Notes: generated by a model from the letters alone, not told the origin. A stretch of 64,000 bases of DNA from Linnemannia schmuckeri (GCA_029449235.1 JANATG010000002.1:1178001-1242000), one strand, 5' to 3'. Positions 23,501-36,672 are shown, counted from the stretch's first letter. Made by a program: numbers and translations.

Positions 23501-26398
23501 CAGGATCCCGAGGTCATTTACAAGTACATCGAGGCGGCCTGCAAGACTGGCCAGATCAAGGAGGTCGAGCGCATCTGTCGTGAGTCCAACTACTACAACC
23601 CTGAGAAGGTCAAGAACTTCCTCAAGGACGCAAAGTTGACCGACCAGCTTCCTTTGATCATTGTCTGCGACCGTTTCGACTTTGTCCACGACCTGGTCCT
23701 CTATTTGTACCAGAACAACTTGTCCAAGTACATCGAGACCTATGTCCAAAAGGTCAATCCCTCTAGGACTCCTGCTGTCATTGGGGCCCTTTTGGACGTT
23801 GGATGCGACGAGTCTGTTATCAAGAGCTTGTTGATGACCGTTCGTGGTGATATGCCCGTTGGAGAATTGGTTGACCAGACCGAGAAGCGCAACCGCTTGA
23901 AGCTCCTCCTGCCCTGGTTGGAAGTCAAGGTTAACGAGAGCAGCCAGGATCCCGAGGTCTACAACGCCATTGCCAAGATTTACATCGACAGTAACAACAA
24001 CCCCGAGCCCTTCCTCAGGAACAACGCCTTCTACGATTCCAGGACTATTGGAAAGTACTGCGAGAAGCGCGATCCCTACCTCGCCTTCATTGCCTACGAG
24101 CGTGGACAGTGCGATGTCGAGTTGGTCGAGATTACCAACAACAACTCGATGTTCAAGCACCAGGCTCGTTACTTGGTCAAGCGCCGCGATGCCAACCTGT
24201 GGGCTCATGTCTTGAGCAACGACAACCCCAGCCGTCGCTCGTTGATTGACCAAGTCGTGTCGACCGCTCTTCCCGAGACCCAGGATCCTGAGGATGTCTC
24301 GATTACCGTCAAGGCGTTCATGGCCGCCTACCTCCCTAACGAGTTGATTGAGCTCTTGGAGAAGATCATCCTCGAGCCCTCTGCCTTTAGCGACAACCGC
24401 AACCTCCAAAACCTTTTGATCTTGACCGCCATCCAGGCTGACAAGTCCAAGGTTATGGACTATATCAACCGTCTAGATAACTTTGATGCTCCCGATATCG
24501 CCGATCACGCCATCCGCAACGGATTGTACGAGGAGGCGTTTGTCATTTACCAGCGCCATGATGTCCATGCCAGCGCCATTAACGTTCTCATTGAGCACAT
24601 TGGCAGTATCGACCGCGCCTACGAGTACGCGGAGAAGACCGATACTCCCGAGGTCTGGAGCCGTCTCGGTAAGGCTCAGTTGGACGGCATGCGTATCAAG
24701 GAGGCCATCGATTCGTACATCCGTGCCAATGATCCCAGCAACCATGTTGAGGTTGTTTCGCTCGCCTCGCGCGCTGACAAGTATGAAGATTTGGTCCGTT
24801 ACCTGCAGATGGCCCGCAAGATCTCACGCGAGCCTTTGATCGAGTCTGAGCTCCTGTTTGCCTATGCCAAGACTGACCGTTTGGTCGACATGGAGGAGAT
24901 ACTCAACGGCTCCCCCAATGCTGCCCAGGTCCAAGTCATTGGTGACCGTTGTTTCGAGGAGAAGATGTACGCTCCCGCCAAGCTTCTCTACTCGAGCATT
25001 TCGAACTGGGCTCGCCTTTCGACCACCTTGGTTCACTTAGGCGAGTACCAGGCTGCTGTCGATGGTGCCCGCAAGGCCAACAGCACCAAGGTCTGGAAGG
25101 ATGTTCATGCGGCATGTATTGAACGCAAGGAGTTCCGTCTGGCCCAGGTCTGTGGACTGTCGTTGGTTGTGCATCCTGAGGAGCTGGAGGAGTTGATGCG
25201 CCTGTATATTAGCCAAGGCTACTTTGAGGAGTTGATGGCCTTGTTGGAGTCTGGTCTAGGTCTAGAGCGTGCACATATGGGCATGTTTACTGAGTTGGCG
25301 ATCTTGTACGCACGCTACCGTCCTGAGCGTATGATGGAGCATCTCAAGATTTTCTGGTCGCGCATCAACATCCCCAAAGTCATCTCAGCCTGCGAGGAGG
25401 CTCATTTGTGGACAGAGCTGGTGTTCTTGTATGTCCACTACGACGAGTACGACAACGCGGCGATTACGATGATGAAGCGGTCACCCGACGCTTGGGAGCA
25501 CAGTGCGTTCAAGGATGTGATTGTCAAGGTGTCGAACCTTGAGATCTACTATAAGGCCCTCCGCTTCTACTTGGATGAGCAGCCCATGTTGTTGAACGAC
25601 TTGTTGGCCGTCCTTGTTCCCAGGATCGACCACAACCGTGTAATCCAGATGTTCCAAAAGTCTGACAATATGCCATTGATCAAGAACTACCTGGTCTCTG
25701 TTCAGGGCGTCAACAACTTGGCGGTCAACACGGCATACCACGATCTGTTGATAGAGGAGGAGGACTACGTCCGCCTGCGCAAGTCGATCGATACGAACAC
25801 TAATTTTGACAACCTGGCATTGGCAGGACGGCTGGAGTCACATGAGCTTTTGGAGTTCCGTCGGATTGCCGCTCATCTGTACAAACGCAACAAGAAGTGG
25901 AGACAGTCGATGACTCTCTCGAAGCAGGACCGCCTTTACAAGGATGCCATGGACACTGCGGCCGAGTCGAGGGACACGTCTGTCGCCGAGGAGCTGTTGC
26001 AATACTTTGTCGAGTCTGGCCACAAGGAATGCTTTGCGGCATGTCTGTATATCTGCTACGACCTAGTCCGGCCTGACAGGGTGATAGAGCTCGCATGGAG
26101 ACACCAGTTGACGGACTTTGCGATGCCATACATGGTCCAGTTCACGCGGGAGTATGTTGAGAAGGTCGATAAGCTGAACAAGGCCCATGAGGAGCGCGAG
26201 GCCAAGGAGACCAAGGAGCGGTCAGGAGAGACCCCTATCCTGGGACCTGGTGGATTGGGCAACAGCAGGATGATTACTGCCGGCCCTGGCGTGGGTATGA
26301 TCCCACCTCAGCAGACTGGTATGGGTATGATCCCACCCCAGCAGACTGGTATGGGAGGCATGGCCATGGGATACGGTCAGAACGCATATGGGTACTGA
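20526..26398 (+). CDS. Clathrin heavy chain
   Basis: Full-length heavy chain of the clathrin triskelion, which coats vesicles at the plasma membrane, TGN and endosomes. Seven exons fit: 20526-20568 (MAEPLPIRFQEHCQ), 20800-21006, about 21144-21414, 21530-21690, 21799-22279, 22383-22863 and one long exon 22980-26398. The N-terminal propeller is recognisable (LQNLGVNAASIGFNTLTLES, NVIRRPITADSAIMHPASKV), and the long exon carries the CHCR leg repeats and the trimerization region. The tail is Gly/Met/Pro-rich, with MIPPQQTGM present twice, and ends GYGQNAYGY. The codon bias of the last exon is strong, as expected for an abundant protein. Early introns and an uninterrupted 3' half are notable only as gene architecture. 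Confidence 0.97.
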
Positions 26399-26469
26399 AC
26401 AAGCGCTGGTTAGCAATTTCGACTTCATAAAAAAAAAAAAAAGAAATCGCCAAATGAAACAACAAAAAT

Positions 26470-26475
26470 AATAAA
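26470..26475 (+). terminator. Polyadenylation signal AATAAA (clathrin heavy chain)
   Basis: AATAAA about 70 nt after the clathrin stop codon. Confidence 0.5.
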
Positions 26476-26668
26476 GCGTGGTGATTTGTGAAATTTATTT
26501 GCTTTTTAGATTGAGTATCTTTTTGGTGGAGTGCGCTTCGAACAAACTTGAAAGGTGGGCTTGGGACGTTAAGAAGGTATGGTTTGATGGCATTAATAGG
26601 TATTTCGTTTTTGAAGAGAATGGGACAGAAAAAAAAAATAAGAAAAGGGAAGATGATAAACATAAGTC

Positions 26669-29600
26669 TTAGGAAATCGTACTGCGAGCAGCTTCGTCGT
26701 AAAGTGCCTCGAATTCAGAACCGCCAGTGTTCTGGGCTTGCATTCTTGCAGGTGCCGGCGGCTGTTGTTGGTGGGGGGATGATGCAGGTTGGAAGGTGGG
26801 TGCACCATTTCCAATCTTAGGGGAGCGACCCACTGAGCCGTTGCTGTTGGGTGGTGGTGGAGGGCGAGGAGAGCCCTTGGAGGGTTGGCTAGTGGGCGGG
26901 GCGGGGAGGCTGCCAGTGGGTTGACCTGAAGGGATGGCGCCGCCCAAAAGAGGCGAAGATGTGATACCAATTGAACGTACGGATCCAGAAATGATGTTGC
27001 TAGGAGCAGCAACAGCGCTTGGTGCCGCAGCGGAGGTAGAGATCGGAGCGGAAGTATGAGTAGCGGCGGCGGCGTCGTTAGGGAAGCGAGCACGGATAGA
27101 CTCGAACATCAAGATGATCTTGTCCTCGTTTCCGTTAAAGATGTCCTTGACGGTGTAACCCTCGGTCGAGACGCCGACCCTGTCCATGAACTTAAAGGCT
27201 GTGAGGAGGTTCTCAAGCATCTGAAGAGTGTAAGTTGCATTGGGGATACGCTTATCGACTTGTTCACCCGAGAGCTGTTCGATCAGACGGACGAGGACGA
27301 CGCCGGATCTGAGCGAGCCTGTCATGTCGCTGACGGGCTCAACGGTGCTGGGTAAATTGCGGTTCATCCAGCTCACGTACTGTTCCTGTGTCTATAAGCA
27401 TCGGAGTGAATTCAAAGAGTCGATCAGTACATTTGAATGTAAAAAATATTAAGGCGCGTCTGAAAAATTCAAAAAGTGAGACTTACCCAGCGGCCATTGG
27501 TGATTTCCTGAGCCTTTTCGGCGCGCTGGTGGAATGAATCCAGCTCACTGTCGGGACGCAAGTTCTTCAATTGCTGCTGCTGAATCGGCTGGGAAGGAGG
27601 GGCCAAAGTTTGACCGTTGGGAACCTTACGCTCGCTAAATCCTTCATCGTCCTCATTCCTCCAAGGATCATCGTCGCCGTCCTGATGATCACCAACAAAG
27701 CTAAGGCGCTGCTGCTGACCAGCGGACGACTGGACAGGTGGTGACTGCAGGATAGGGCTCTCAGGCGGGACCTGAACATGTGCTTGGTCATGGCTCATAC
27801 TGGTCGAATTGCTGTTGCTGCTCAAGTTGTTGGCGTTGTTCATGATCTTGTTGTTGAGCGCGTTGGCGGAACCGTTAAGGGCGTTGAACTTGCTACCGTT
27901 GGGGCCACCGTACTCGTTGGGCAAGTAGTCATCGCCGTCAGAGTCCTGATCATCATAGTCAAGCAACTGCTGCTGGAACGACTTTTGTTGCTGCATCTGG
28001 AGTTCCTGCTTCTGTTGCTGCAATTGCTGTTGTTGTTGCTGTTGCTGTTGTTGTTGAAGCTTTTGATCGTACTGCTGTTGGTGCTGCTGTTGGTGCTGCT
28101 GTTGGTGCTGTTGCTGTTGAGGGTGTATAGGCTGACCGTTGGATCCCATACCACGGTTGCGCTTCGAAGGCGAAGGAGGACGGGGTGCCATCTGACGGGC
28201 GATATGGAGAGGGATTGTTGGGATATTGCTCGAGGAAATGACAGGAGCCGTCGGGTCGCGGCCGATAGTAACCTTCATCAAGGCCTTGAGCCAGCCCTTC
28301 ATTTCATTCTCGCTCTCCGTGTAAAAGTAAAAGTTACGGAGTTCGTCGTGCACAGCCTTAAAACAGTATTTACCAGCATAGATGTTCTCGTCCTGGATAA
28401 TCCTGTAGCCGATCAAGTTGATGTAGTCCTTGCTCGCGTTGTCCTTAGGCGAGTTCATGTAATAGAGCGTTACGCCCTTCAACATGAACCAGCGAGACTT
28501 CCAAGTCCGGTAGGTGTCGCCGCGCTTCTTGAGCCATCCTGCATAGTCGGGCTTGCCAATCAGGTCCAGAGGCACGACTTTGTCGCTCGGGTCGGCCTTG
28601 CCGTTCAACTGCCGGTTGGTAGGGTCGGGATTATGGTATTTGCGTTGCTTGGGGATAGGCTGTTGGTAAGGCTCTGATTGGTAGACCGTCTGCTGTGGAG
28701 GCGTCTCTGGGTTGAATGGCCCGTTGTTGCCGCGATCCAATCCGTTGGAGTACTGGTCCATTGCTAACTGCTGCTCCAAGGATCGGCTGTACGATAAATC
28801 TTCAAAGTCGCGCTGTTGGGGGAGGGCTGGGTTGGGGACCTGTGGTGGGCGAGGTGCGTTGCGCTCCCAGGGGCTACGGTTGGGGTTCGAGTTGGAAGAG
28901 TAAGCTGAGGTTACACTCTGGCGCTGGGCGCCACGACCAGAGTTAGCTTCGCCAATGCTTCCACCACTGAGGGCTGAGCCAATAGTGTCTGACCGTGCCA
29001 ACGACTGTGCCTGTTGCTGATGATTCTGTTGTTGGTGTTGCTGTAGTGGAGATAGCAAGTTGGAGGACTGAACAGAGGCCGGAGCCGGTGGTGGAGGTCC
29101 CGTAGGCCCGTTGCGGGAGTCATGCAGATCCTGACGTGGGTCCCGCATGTATTCTGTCCGTGAGTCGTACGACGTATGAGTAGTATTGGGGACAATAATA
29201 GGTGCCGAAGTCATGCGAGGAGGAATATTGGGGCCCATTCCGTACATCGAGGTCGGGTTCGACATGACACCATAGAGACTCTTGGAAGACTGCTCACCCT
29301 TGGTGATCTGCTTCAAGGATGTGATGGCATTCATAATGTTGAAGCGCTTTCCGAAAGAGTTGATGTCCAGCTCCTTCAGGTTGTTCAGATTCAGCTCCAG
29401 TAAGATTGCTCCCGAAATTTCGTTGTCTAGAGCACGTTTGTCGGCAAAATTTAGCATGTCAGTTTTTTGCCTTAGAGAAATATTAATTTCCGTAATGATT
29501 TCCGACAATAATAGATACACAAATAAAGCACTTACCCACAAAGCTGCCAACAACACTGTCAAACCCGCACCAGCGCAGCCAGTAGGCAACTTGTTCGATT

Positions 29601-31231
29601 GACCAGGCAGCGGGGTGTCCAGCCAGTTGAGGCTCGTTCAGACTCTCCTCAACAATTTGGGCAAGGACCTTGCTGTTGGGGACGCCACCATTAGATCCGA
29701 CATTGCCAGAGGCTCCTCCGTAGGTGTTTCGCGTTCCTTGCCCTCCCATAGGAGGACTAGCAATCGTAGGGTTCTGATGTATGTGCATGTTGTTCAGGGT
29801 GTTGGTGATGCTATTACTGTGGCTGTTTTGTTGTTGTTGGCCCATCATCCGACTGGAATTGCTGTTGTTGTTGTCGAGACCATACTGGATATGGTTGTTG
29901 GGATTTGAGGAAGCGTTGGAATTTGATATGGTGGCGGACCCAGTAGCTCCATATTTGGCCATGCTGTTACTTGCAAGAGCATTGACATCTCCGCCGTTGT
30001 AGACATTTGGGGCCGCTGTCTGAGCCTTCTCTGGTGGAGCTAAAGGATATGGGGTATAGACAACGATGTCAATGTAAGCAAACGTGTGAGCACTGACATC
30101 AAAATGTCCTGAGAGATTTCTTTTCCTGCCCCAGTTTTCTTCCCTACAGCCTGCTGCTGCTTTGACATGGCCTGGGCACCTTTTCACTCATCCAGGGATC
30201 CAAAGGTATGATGTAGTCAGCCATGGGTACACTATAAAAAACTCTTTTCGACTCATTTTTCACATCCTGATCTCTAAGACGTTTATTAGTGTCCACATGC
30301 AAAGAAAGAAAGAACGAAGCGACATGCTCTCGGTATCTCATGGGGGCTCTCCACCCTCTTTTTTTTTTCTCTCGTTTTTCTTCGCTCTCAGGCGACACAA
30401 AACTCATTTGTTGTTGATGTTGTTGCTGTTGTGTTTTCAATCCCCTGTAAGACGCCGTCTCAACTTACTTTTCACGGTGTAGTTCTGGGGGAAGAGTCCG
30501 GTCTCGCCTCGTGCGTTAATACCCTGGGATTTCGGAAGTAAAAGGAAAGAGTTGTTAGTTAGGTAACGAATGAGTAAGAGCAAGAAGTATACGATGCGGG
30601 CCCAGGAGGGGTCGATGGACCAAGGAGGTGGCGATGGTGGTCGAGCATTGACATAATATTGGTCCGAATAGGTATAGTATCAATCGATGACCACATTGGG
30701 ACCAGAGCGAAAAAGACATGGTTGGTCTCATATTTCTCAGCCATCTGAGAGAGAGGAGAGCAAGAAGAGAGTCGGGCTCCACTTTGCTGTTGATGTTGCT
30801 ATCCTGTTACAAGAAAAGTCAAAATCGATGTTGCAAGGTGCAAGATGGGAACAGTGCATCCGGTGTCATTTTGTATATTCCTTTTGCATGACATGTTTGA
30901 TAGTCGATGTAGAAGAAAAAAGGAGCAGGAAGAGAGGAGCTGTAAAAGGGTTCCCGTCATGCTTTATCCTGTCGAGTATCGTAATCAACGCATTGCCCTT
31001 GCTTTTGCATGCCCTTGCGCCCAATTTTTTTTTTTTTTATCTTCCGTTTGGAGTTACGGGTTGATGTAGAATCGTGAATATACAACTTTTTATAATGTTG
31101 CTTACCTCCCACCAGCCATCCTGGTAGAGTTCATCCTTCTGGAGAACAATAATCGGCTCGTCTATGTGGAAAGAGATCTCATCGTCGGCCTCGGCCTCAA
31201 AGTTGTGGATCGCCCACACAGTTTCGGTCAT
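26669..31231 (-). CDS. Boi/Pob1-type polarity protein: SH3-SAM-PH with a C-terminal CH domain
   Basis: Scaffold protein. Exon 1 starts at ATG 31231 and encodes the first half of an SH3 domain (VWAIHNFEAEADDEISFHID ... DGWWE). A long intron leads to GINARGETGLFPQNYTV, which finishes it. After a Ser/Asn/Gln-rich linker come a SAM domain (WSIEQVAYWLRWCGFDSVVG, then LLELNLNNLKELDINSFGKR), a second linker, a PH domain (GWLKKRGDTYRTWKSRWFML ... ENEMKGWLKALMKV) and a long polyglutamine stretch. The last exon adds a calponin-homology-like domain (VSWMNRNLPSTVEPVSDMTG, IEQLSGEQVDKRIPNATYTL) and a Pro-rich tail. SH3-SAM-PH is the Boi1/Boi2/Pob1 order, used for Cdc42-linked polar growth and exocytosis; CH domains often bind actin or signalling partners. 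The two introns after exon 1 (about 575 and 425 nt) are longer than usual here. Confidence 0.85.
27960..28125 (+). repeat. CAG/CAA-type polyglutamine tract in Boi-like gene
   Basis: Plus strand shows GTTGCTGTTGTTG-type triplets; on the minus strand these encode several Gln runs (QQQQHQQQHQQQ pattern) between the PH and CH domains. Likely length-variable. Confidence 0.8.
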
Positions 31232-34122
31232 GGTTCAGAGTCTCGCTTATCTTCCTCTGAGTCGATGGTGTATGTCTGTGTGTATGCGTCGGGTAAGAAA
31301 GAAAGCGAAGGAGAAACAGCTGCTACTCGTCTGAAAAGAATCAAAACAAGGAAAAGAATAGAGGTTAGAGGCTTAGAGCGCCATGAACACGACTATGGGA
31401 TGGCGCATTCGACAGGACAAGAGAGAAAGCGATGCCAAAATGGAGTGAAATGAGTGTCCGCGTTGGGTTGTTGTCGGTTCGACCTGGTTGTTTGTCAGGG
31501 TACATAAACATGTCTTTGTGCTCTCCTGTCTTTCTCCCTCTTTTTTTACCAAAAAAAAAGGTATCCTTGTTTCCTTTACAGTTTTATGTTGAGGTACGAA
31601 AAGAAGCCGAGTCGAGCTTCTTCTCTCTTTCTGGTAATGACAAGCGAAATAAAATGAATAAAATGGTGAAAGCAAGGTAGTGGCCTAATTAAATAGGAAA
31701 AGAGAAAGGAAAGAGGAGAATGAAAGAAAAGGTGGAAAAGAGAAGAGCAAAGAGAGGAGGAAGAGGCAAAGCAAGTATTTTTGCTGAACAACAGATACAC
31801 AAGCACACTTGAACGCCAACAGACTATTGTCTGATGCTGCGACGAGGGATTGAAGAAGGGAGTGAGTGTAGGACTAGGTGCAACATACACACCCTTGAAT
31901 ACAGCCAACGGCCAAGTCGAAAAAGAGCAGACGATAATGAGCGAGGGAAAAAATTATTTGTTGAAGCAGTCGATGTTTGTCATTTTTTTTGTTGTTTTTC
32001 ATGCGAAAAGAATGAAAAAATTCAGTGTTAAGGAGAACAAAGGGGCGTACACATACACAGTGTAAAGAAGCTGGAGCCAAGAAAAAGCAGATGAAATGAA
32101 GGTAGGATAGAAGGCACCGGGCAGGATATCAGGGTAAACGGGGAATAATAAAGGAGATGAATGGTGAATAATATATGTTACAACACAGGATGTTAATGCT
32201 TACTCGGTTTTATGAAATAAAGGAGAAAGAAGAGGAGGTGTAGATAGGGTAATAAAAAGTCGAGGGAGAATGGGAGCAGTAAAGGGTTGTGTGTAGGGGA
32301 AAAGGGGGATGTCGAAGTGTAGCGCGGTATAAAATAATAGAGAGAGCCGAGGTGTGTGAGAGTATAGAGTGTGAGTGAGTAAATGAGCGGGAGAGAGATT
32401 AGTGTTGCTGTTGTTGGTGGCGGTTGTTGTGGCTAATTCATCAAGTCGTCCATGGGGAGGAGGAGGGAGAAGGGACGGGGGGAAGGAAAGAGGTGGGGAG
32501 GGGAACAAGGGAAAGGAGGAATGGGGAAAAAGAACAAACAAGAATAAGAAGGAAAAAGAGAGAAAGGAAAAGAAAATGAAAAAAATAAGGTCATTGGTGA
32601 GTATCAGTGGGGTGTCATCGATCACTTAGGAAGAAAAAATTATCAGTTTGGCAAACAACAACCACCGCCTATAACCAACAGACTGAGCACCTTTGACTGT
32701 GTTATAACAGAGTGGTGTCAAAGTGAGAGACACTCGAAAAGAGGGACTAGTGTCGCCCTTGTTCACCCTTCACCCTCTTCTTGACCATCAAACACTCAAT
32801 CACCCAGGTAAACAATCATACAAGTTGCTTTTGGCAAGTAAAAGAACGACGAGAAATCGGTCCTTGGATGGAGCAGCGTCCCGGCTGGGTGCTAGTTGGC
32901 TTCTGAGTTGTTGGCCAATCGCATTCTAGTGAAAAACTCCCGCCAAAAAATAAAAAAAAAATCTGACAAAAAAATGACCGCCCTTTTGGGCACTAGCATT
33001 CCTACTTGTATAGAGTTGAGCAGCCCTTTCCCGTTGTTGCCCTTATTATTGTTGGGTCTTACTTTCTCCCAGTTATCTCATTGTTTTCACCCAACTTGGA
33101 CTAACTAACCACATGCTCAAGCAAGCCCTTTCTGCAGTCAGTTAGCCAGTCAGCTTGCTTACAAGCATCGTTGCCGAAATCCCTTCTCTTTGTTTATCTT
33201 GCACTTCTGTTTGAACCTAACCCAACTGCACCTTAAGGAATCTATCACAACTTCTTCACAGGCTAAGTAAACAATATGAAAATAATATATATTCGTCAAA
33301 GCGATCAATGAAGCACAAGGCAGCCTGGTAGACGATGAAGAAAAGCGACGACGACAGCGACAACAACAAAGTGAGCCTTTTGTCTTGCTCACTACCATAA
33401 AACAAACTGATACTGACGGAACGGGCGAACGAACACTGCGTTCATTAACTTTCCTGCCGAGACGACTAATTAAATCACGGATTCAGGGAAGCACTTATCA
33501 CTCAGACCTCTCGATCTCTCTTTATTATTTTCGCCCTCCTTCACAAGGTTAATTTGGCACGGCGATTATATACACACTTCTTCAGTACCCAGGCAAGGGT
33601 ACCGAGAGAAAGGAGGAGAAAAAAACAAAGTATATGCCGGAGGATGGGACCAATGCACTAGATATTCTAGTGTCAAACCATACTTTTATCGTTTTTATGG
33701 CCGCCACATTTTCGCCGCTCTCTTTTTTACGGAGTGGATCCATTGCTGGTGGTGGATACGGACTCACTGAAGACACTAGAACTGCGATGGAATATAGTAC
33801 ATGTCACGTGTAATGAAATCAACTCAGAGCGACCGTCTTTGCCACTGAAGTTCATGTACGCGCTTTTGACTTTTCCGCCACCATTTGAGTCTCTTTATGC
33901 TGTCTTTTCTTCCTTTCATTCTCTCACTCCTTGCCTTTGCCTTCACTCTTTAGCAAACTCATTCCCTTTCTCCTCCTTTACCTTCTCTTCCTTCCATACA
34001 CATACTCGTACTTCCTCTCCATCACAAACGCGCTTTCTCTTACACTCTGATCAATATAAACACAATCATTTTCAGATCGCCCACCGACCTGTCCTTCGAA
34101 TACCAAACAGAGGGCTGCCACA
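31232..34122. other. 2.9-kb gene-poor interval upstream of Boi-like and RAD52 genes
   Basis: Both flanking genes point outwards, so this is a long divergent intergenic region. From 31280 to 32620 the plus strand is strongly GA-rich (minus CT-rich); from 33880 to 34100 the plus strand is CT-rich. The open frames inside are low-complexity or short and show no recognisable protein. No tRNA or mobile element was found. Confidence 0.6.
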
Positions 34123-36672
34123 ATGATAACGAAGTCTGAGCCTGGTCTGTCCAGGCCAAACGACAACCCTTTCGACATGAACTTTTCAGCACAACACACT
34201 GCCCATGTCGGACCCTCCGGACATGCTCCCGTCCAGTCCTACAAGCCCATTGTCGACTTTACTGCAGAAGAAAAGGCACAGCTCGATTCAGATCTTCCAA
34301 AATATCTCCCGCCTGAGTTTACAGCCACTCGTGCCGGTCCCGGACGGTCAACCCTCACATATATCGAAGGCTGGAAGATCAAGAACCTTGCCAACAAACT
34401 CTTTGGCTTCAACGGCTGGAGCAGCGCTATCACAGATGTCACCGTCGACTTTCTTGAAGTCGAAAATGACGGCAAGGTCACTGTCGGCGTCTCTTGCATT
34501 GTCCGTGTCACACTAAAGGACGGGACCTTCCACGAGGTACACGGAACGTTTCTTCTGCAGCATTATGGATGAATGAAACAGAGCAGATAGTGTTTTTTTT
34601 AGGCAGCAACTTGACTGACTTATCGGTTTTGTAAACTTACTTTTTGATCGTTGGTAGGATATGGGATATGGATCAAGCGAGAACCAGAAGAGCAAAGGCG
34701 CATCTTTTGAAAAGGTTCTATACCTTTTCACTCTTTCTGGATCAACAACGACTCTTGAAATTCATGAGTGAAATACTATGTACTGATTAGACACTGTTAA
34801 ATCATTCTGTCGCTATTACATAGGCCAAGAAGGAGGCTGCTACGGATGGGCTGAAGAGAGCCTTGACATCATTTGGAAATCTCTTGGGTACATGTCTTTA
34901 CGACAAGAACTACGCCAAGTACATCAGTACTCAAAGGTTCGACAAGGTAGGATAAACAAGCAATCGCAGTTGGGCTATGTAGTTGTTTTCAACTTATTTA
35001 CAAGGCTTGCATTTATTTCCGACGATTATTAACTGTTCAATTTTTTCGTTCCGGTCAAATGTCCTGGCTTAGGCCAAGTATAACGAAGTAGAGTTCTACA
35101 CATACCCGACTGAGGCACGGTCGAATCACCCAGCGGCGAAGCCTCCATCTTTGAAACCACAACAACAGGCACACCAACAACAAAGCAACTTTACTCCACA
35201 GCAGAATCTACAGAATCTATACCAGAACCAACAACAACAGAATCCCTATCAGAATCAACAACAGCAGAAGCCTTATCAGAATCAACAACAGCAGAACCCC
35301 TATCAGAATCAACAGCAGAACCAACAGCAGCAGACGGGATCCAGCGCCAGCTCGAGCGCGCAAACAAGCAGCTGGACAGCAGGACAATCAAATTTTTACA
35401 AGCCAGCGACTGTGCAACAGGGACATGCTGCGGGAAAACAGCCTCTAGGAGGACCATCTTTTAATGGGTCATCAACTTCGACACCCAACTCAAACGAAAA
35501 CTCTATGTCGAGCTCAGTGACACCGTCCAACAAAGTCTCTCCGGGAGGCAACAATGTGGTAAGCGGAGCAGAAGCTCAAATACAAGCCAAGATCAAGATT
35601 GAGGAAGATGAAGGTAAGAGCCCCGGCGGCCACAGCACGACGCGACGATGCGATTCTACATATTACTCTGAGCATGTGCTCGAATTTGGTTGGAGCAAGC
35701 TTATCGACATTTCTACAGATGATCTCTTTTTCGGTCCCGATATCGACGACTCTGCACCTTCTCAGGCACTGCCTGAGAGCCCGCGGATGAAGGATTTTGA
35801 TAACATTGATCTCGATATGGGAGATATGATGAATGACGACTCGCCTATCAAACCCAAGGCAACGACACCCGAATTTGCTCAGGTTTCGAGCGTCACTTCA
35901 GAAGCCAACTCCGAATTCCCAGCAACTCCAAAGCGCTCAGGATCCTTTGGACGATCCACTAGTAGCCCGTCTCTTGTTCAAACCACCCCCACTAAAACCA
36001 CCGCACAAGGCATGCAGCGACCCCATGGCCCACCAGCAACATCGCCTTTCAGAGCAACTACCCTCTTTGCAGGGCTCAACACGTTGAAGAATGCTGCGTA
36101 CACCTCAAGGTCATCATCCCCATCAACTGGGATAACTTCGGCTCCACAGGCTTTTGCGTCAAACAATAATCAAGGAGGCGCACATTCCACTTCCCAAAAT
36201 CAGCAACACGGGGCAAACAATGGTTCCAGAGCCACGACGCCTCTGAGCTCACACAGCGGAAGCAATATCAGTCGGACCCCAACGAGCGCAGCTCAGCCAG
36301 CCAGTACAACAAAAACTGTGTCCGCTAATGTTTTGAGAGCCAACAGTTTAGCAGCTGCAAACGGGCAGCACGGAAACAACAATGCCAACAACAGTAATAA
36401 CAGTGCCGTGAGCGGAGTCCGAGCTTCAACAGGACACAACTCAGGTGTTCAGTCCCATAACCTCTATGGCAACAACAATCATCAGCAAGGTCTAGGGCTA
36501 AAACGACCCTTTATCAACAACGGGTAAGTCTCATCACATTGCCGAAATGGTCATGCTGATGTTGTCTTTTAACGGATCTGACGTAGCTAATACAGTAAAT
36601 GTTTTTCATTATTGTAATAGCTCGCATGAACTTCATGGATCGGCAGCCAACAAGGAGCCCCGTTTGGACTGA
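34123..36672 (+). CDS. RAD52: DNA repair and recombination protein RAD52
   Basis: Homologous-recombination mediator and strand-annealing protein. The start is ATG 34123. The conserved N-terminal annealing domain is spread over the first four exons: FTAEEKAQLDSDLPKYLPPE, GRSTLTYIEGWKIKNLANKL, FGFNGWSSAITDVTVDFLEV, DMGYGSSENQKSKGASFEK, then KKEAATDGLKRALTSFGNLL and GTCLYDKNYAKYI, all near-canonical RAD52. The C-terminal half is long and low-complexity, with a tandem NPYQNQQQQ-like repeat (35196-35335), acidic patches and a final short exon ending NKEPRLD. A likely 105-nt intron (35614-35718) lies inside the large open frame and contains no stop, so both spliced and retained forms stay in frame. 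The C-terminal Rad51/RPA-binding region could not be pinpointed by eye. Confidence 0.95.
35196..35335 (+). repeat. Tandem Gln-rich coding repeat in RAD52
   Basis: Imperfect 27-30-bp units coding NPYQNQQQQ / KPYQNQQQQ, three to four copies. Coding minisatellite directly after the conserved RAD52 domain. Confidence 0.8.

Noticed and set aside
23369..24409. Long minus-strand frame (346 codons) inside clathrin heavy chain
   Set aside because: Antisense shadow caused by strong codon bias of the clathrin exon; Val/Asp/Leu-rich product without a recognisable domain.
27778..28677. Plus-strand frame of 299 codons, Leu/Val-rich
   Set aside because: Antisense shadow of the Gln-rich Boi-like coding sequence (CAG/CAA read as Leu).
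31480..31510. GGTTCGAC box suggesting a tRNA on the plus strand
   Set aside because: No A box at the right distance and no acceptor stem; likely chance.
32200..32625. Minus-strand open frame of 141 codons, Phe/Pro/Ser-rich
   Set aside because: Low-complexity product of a polypurine/polypyrimidine tract; no fold-like pattern.
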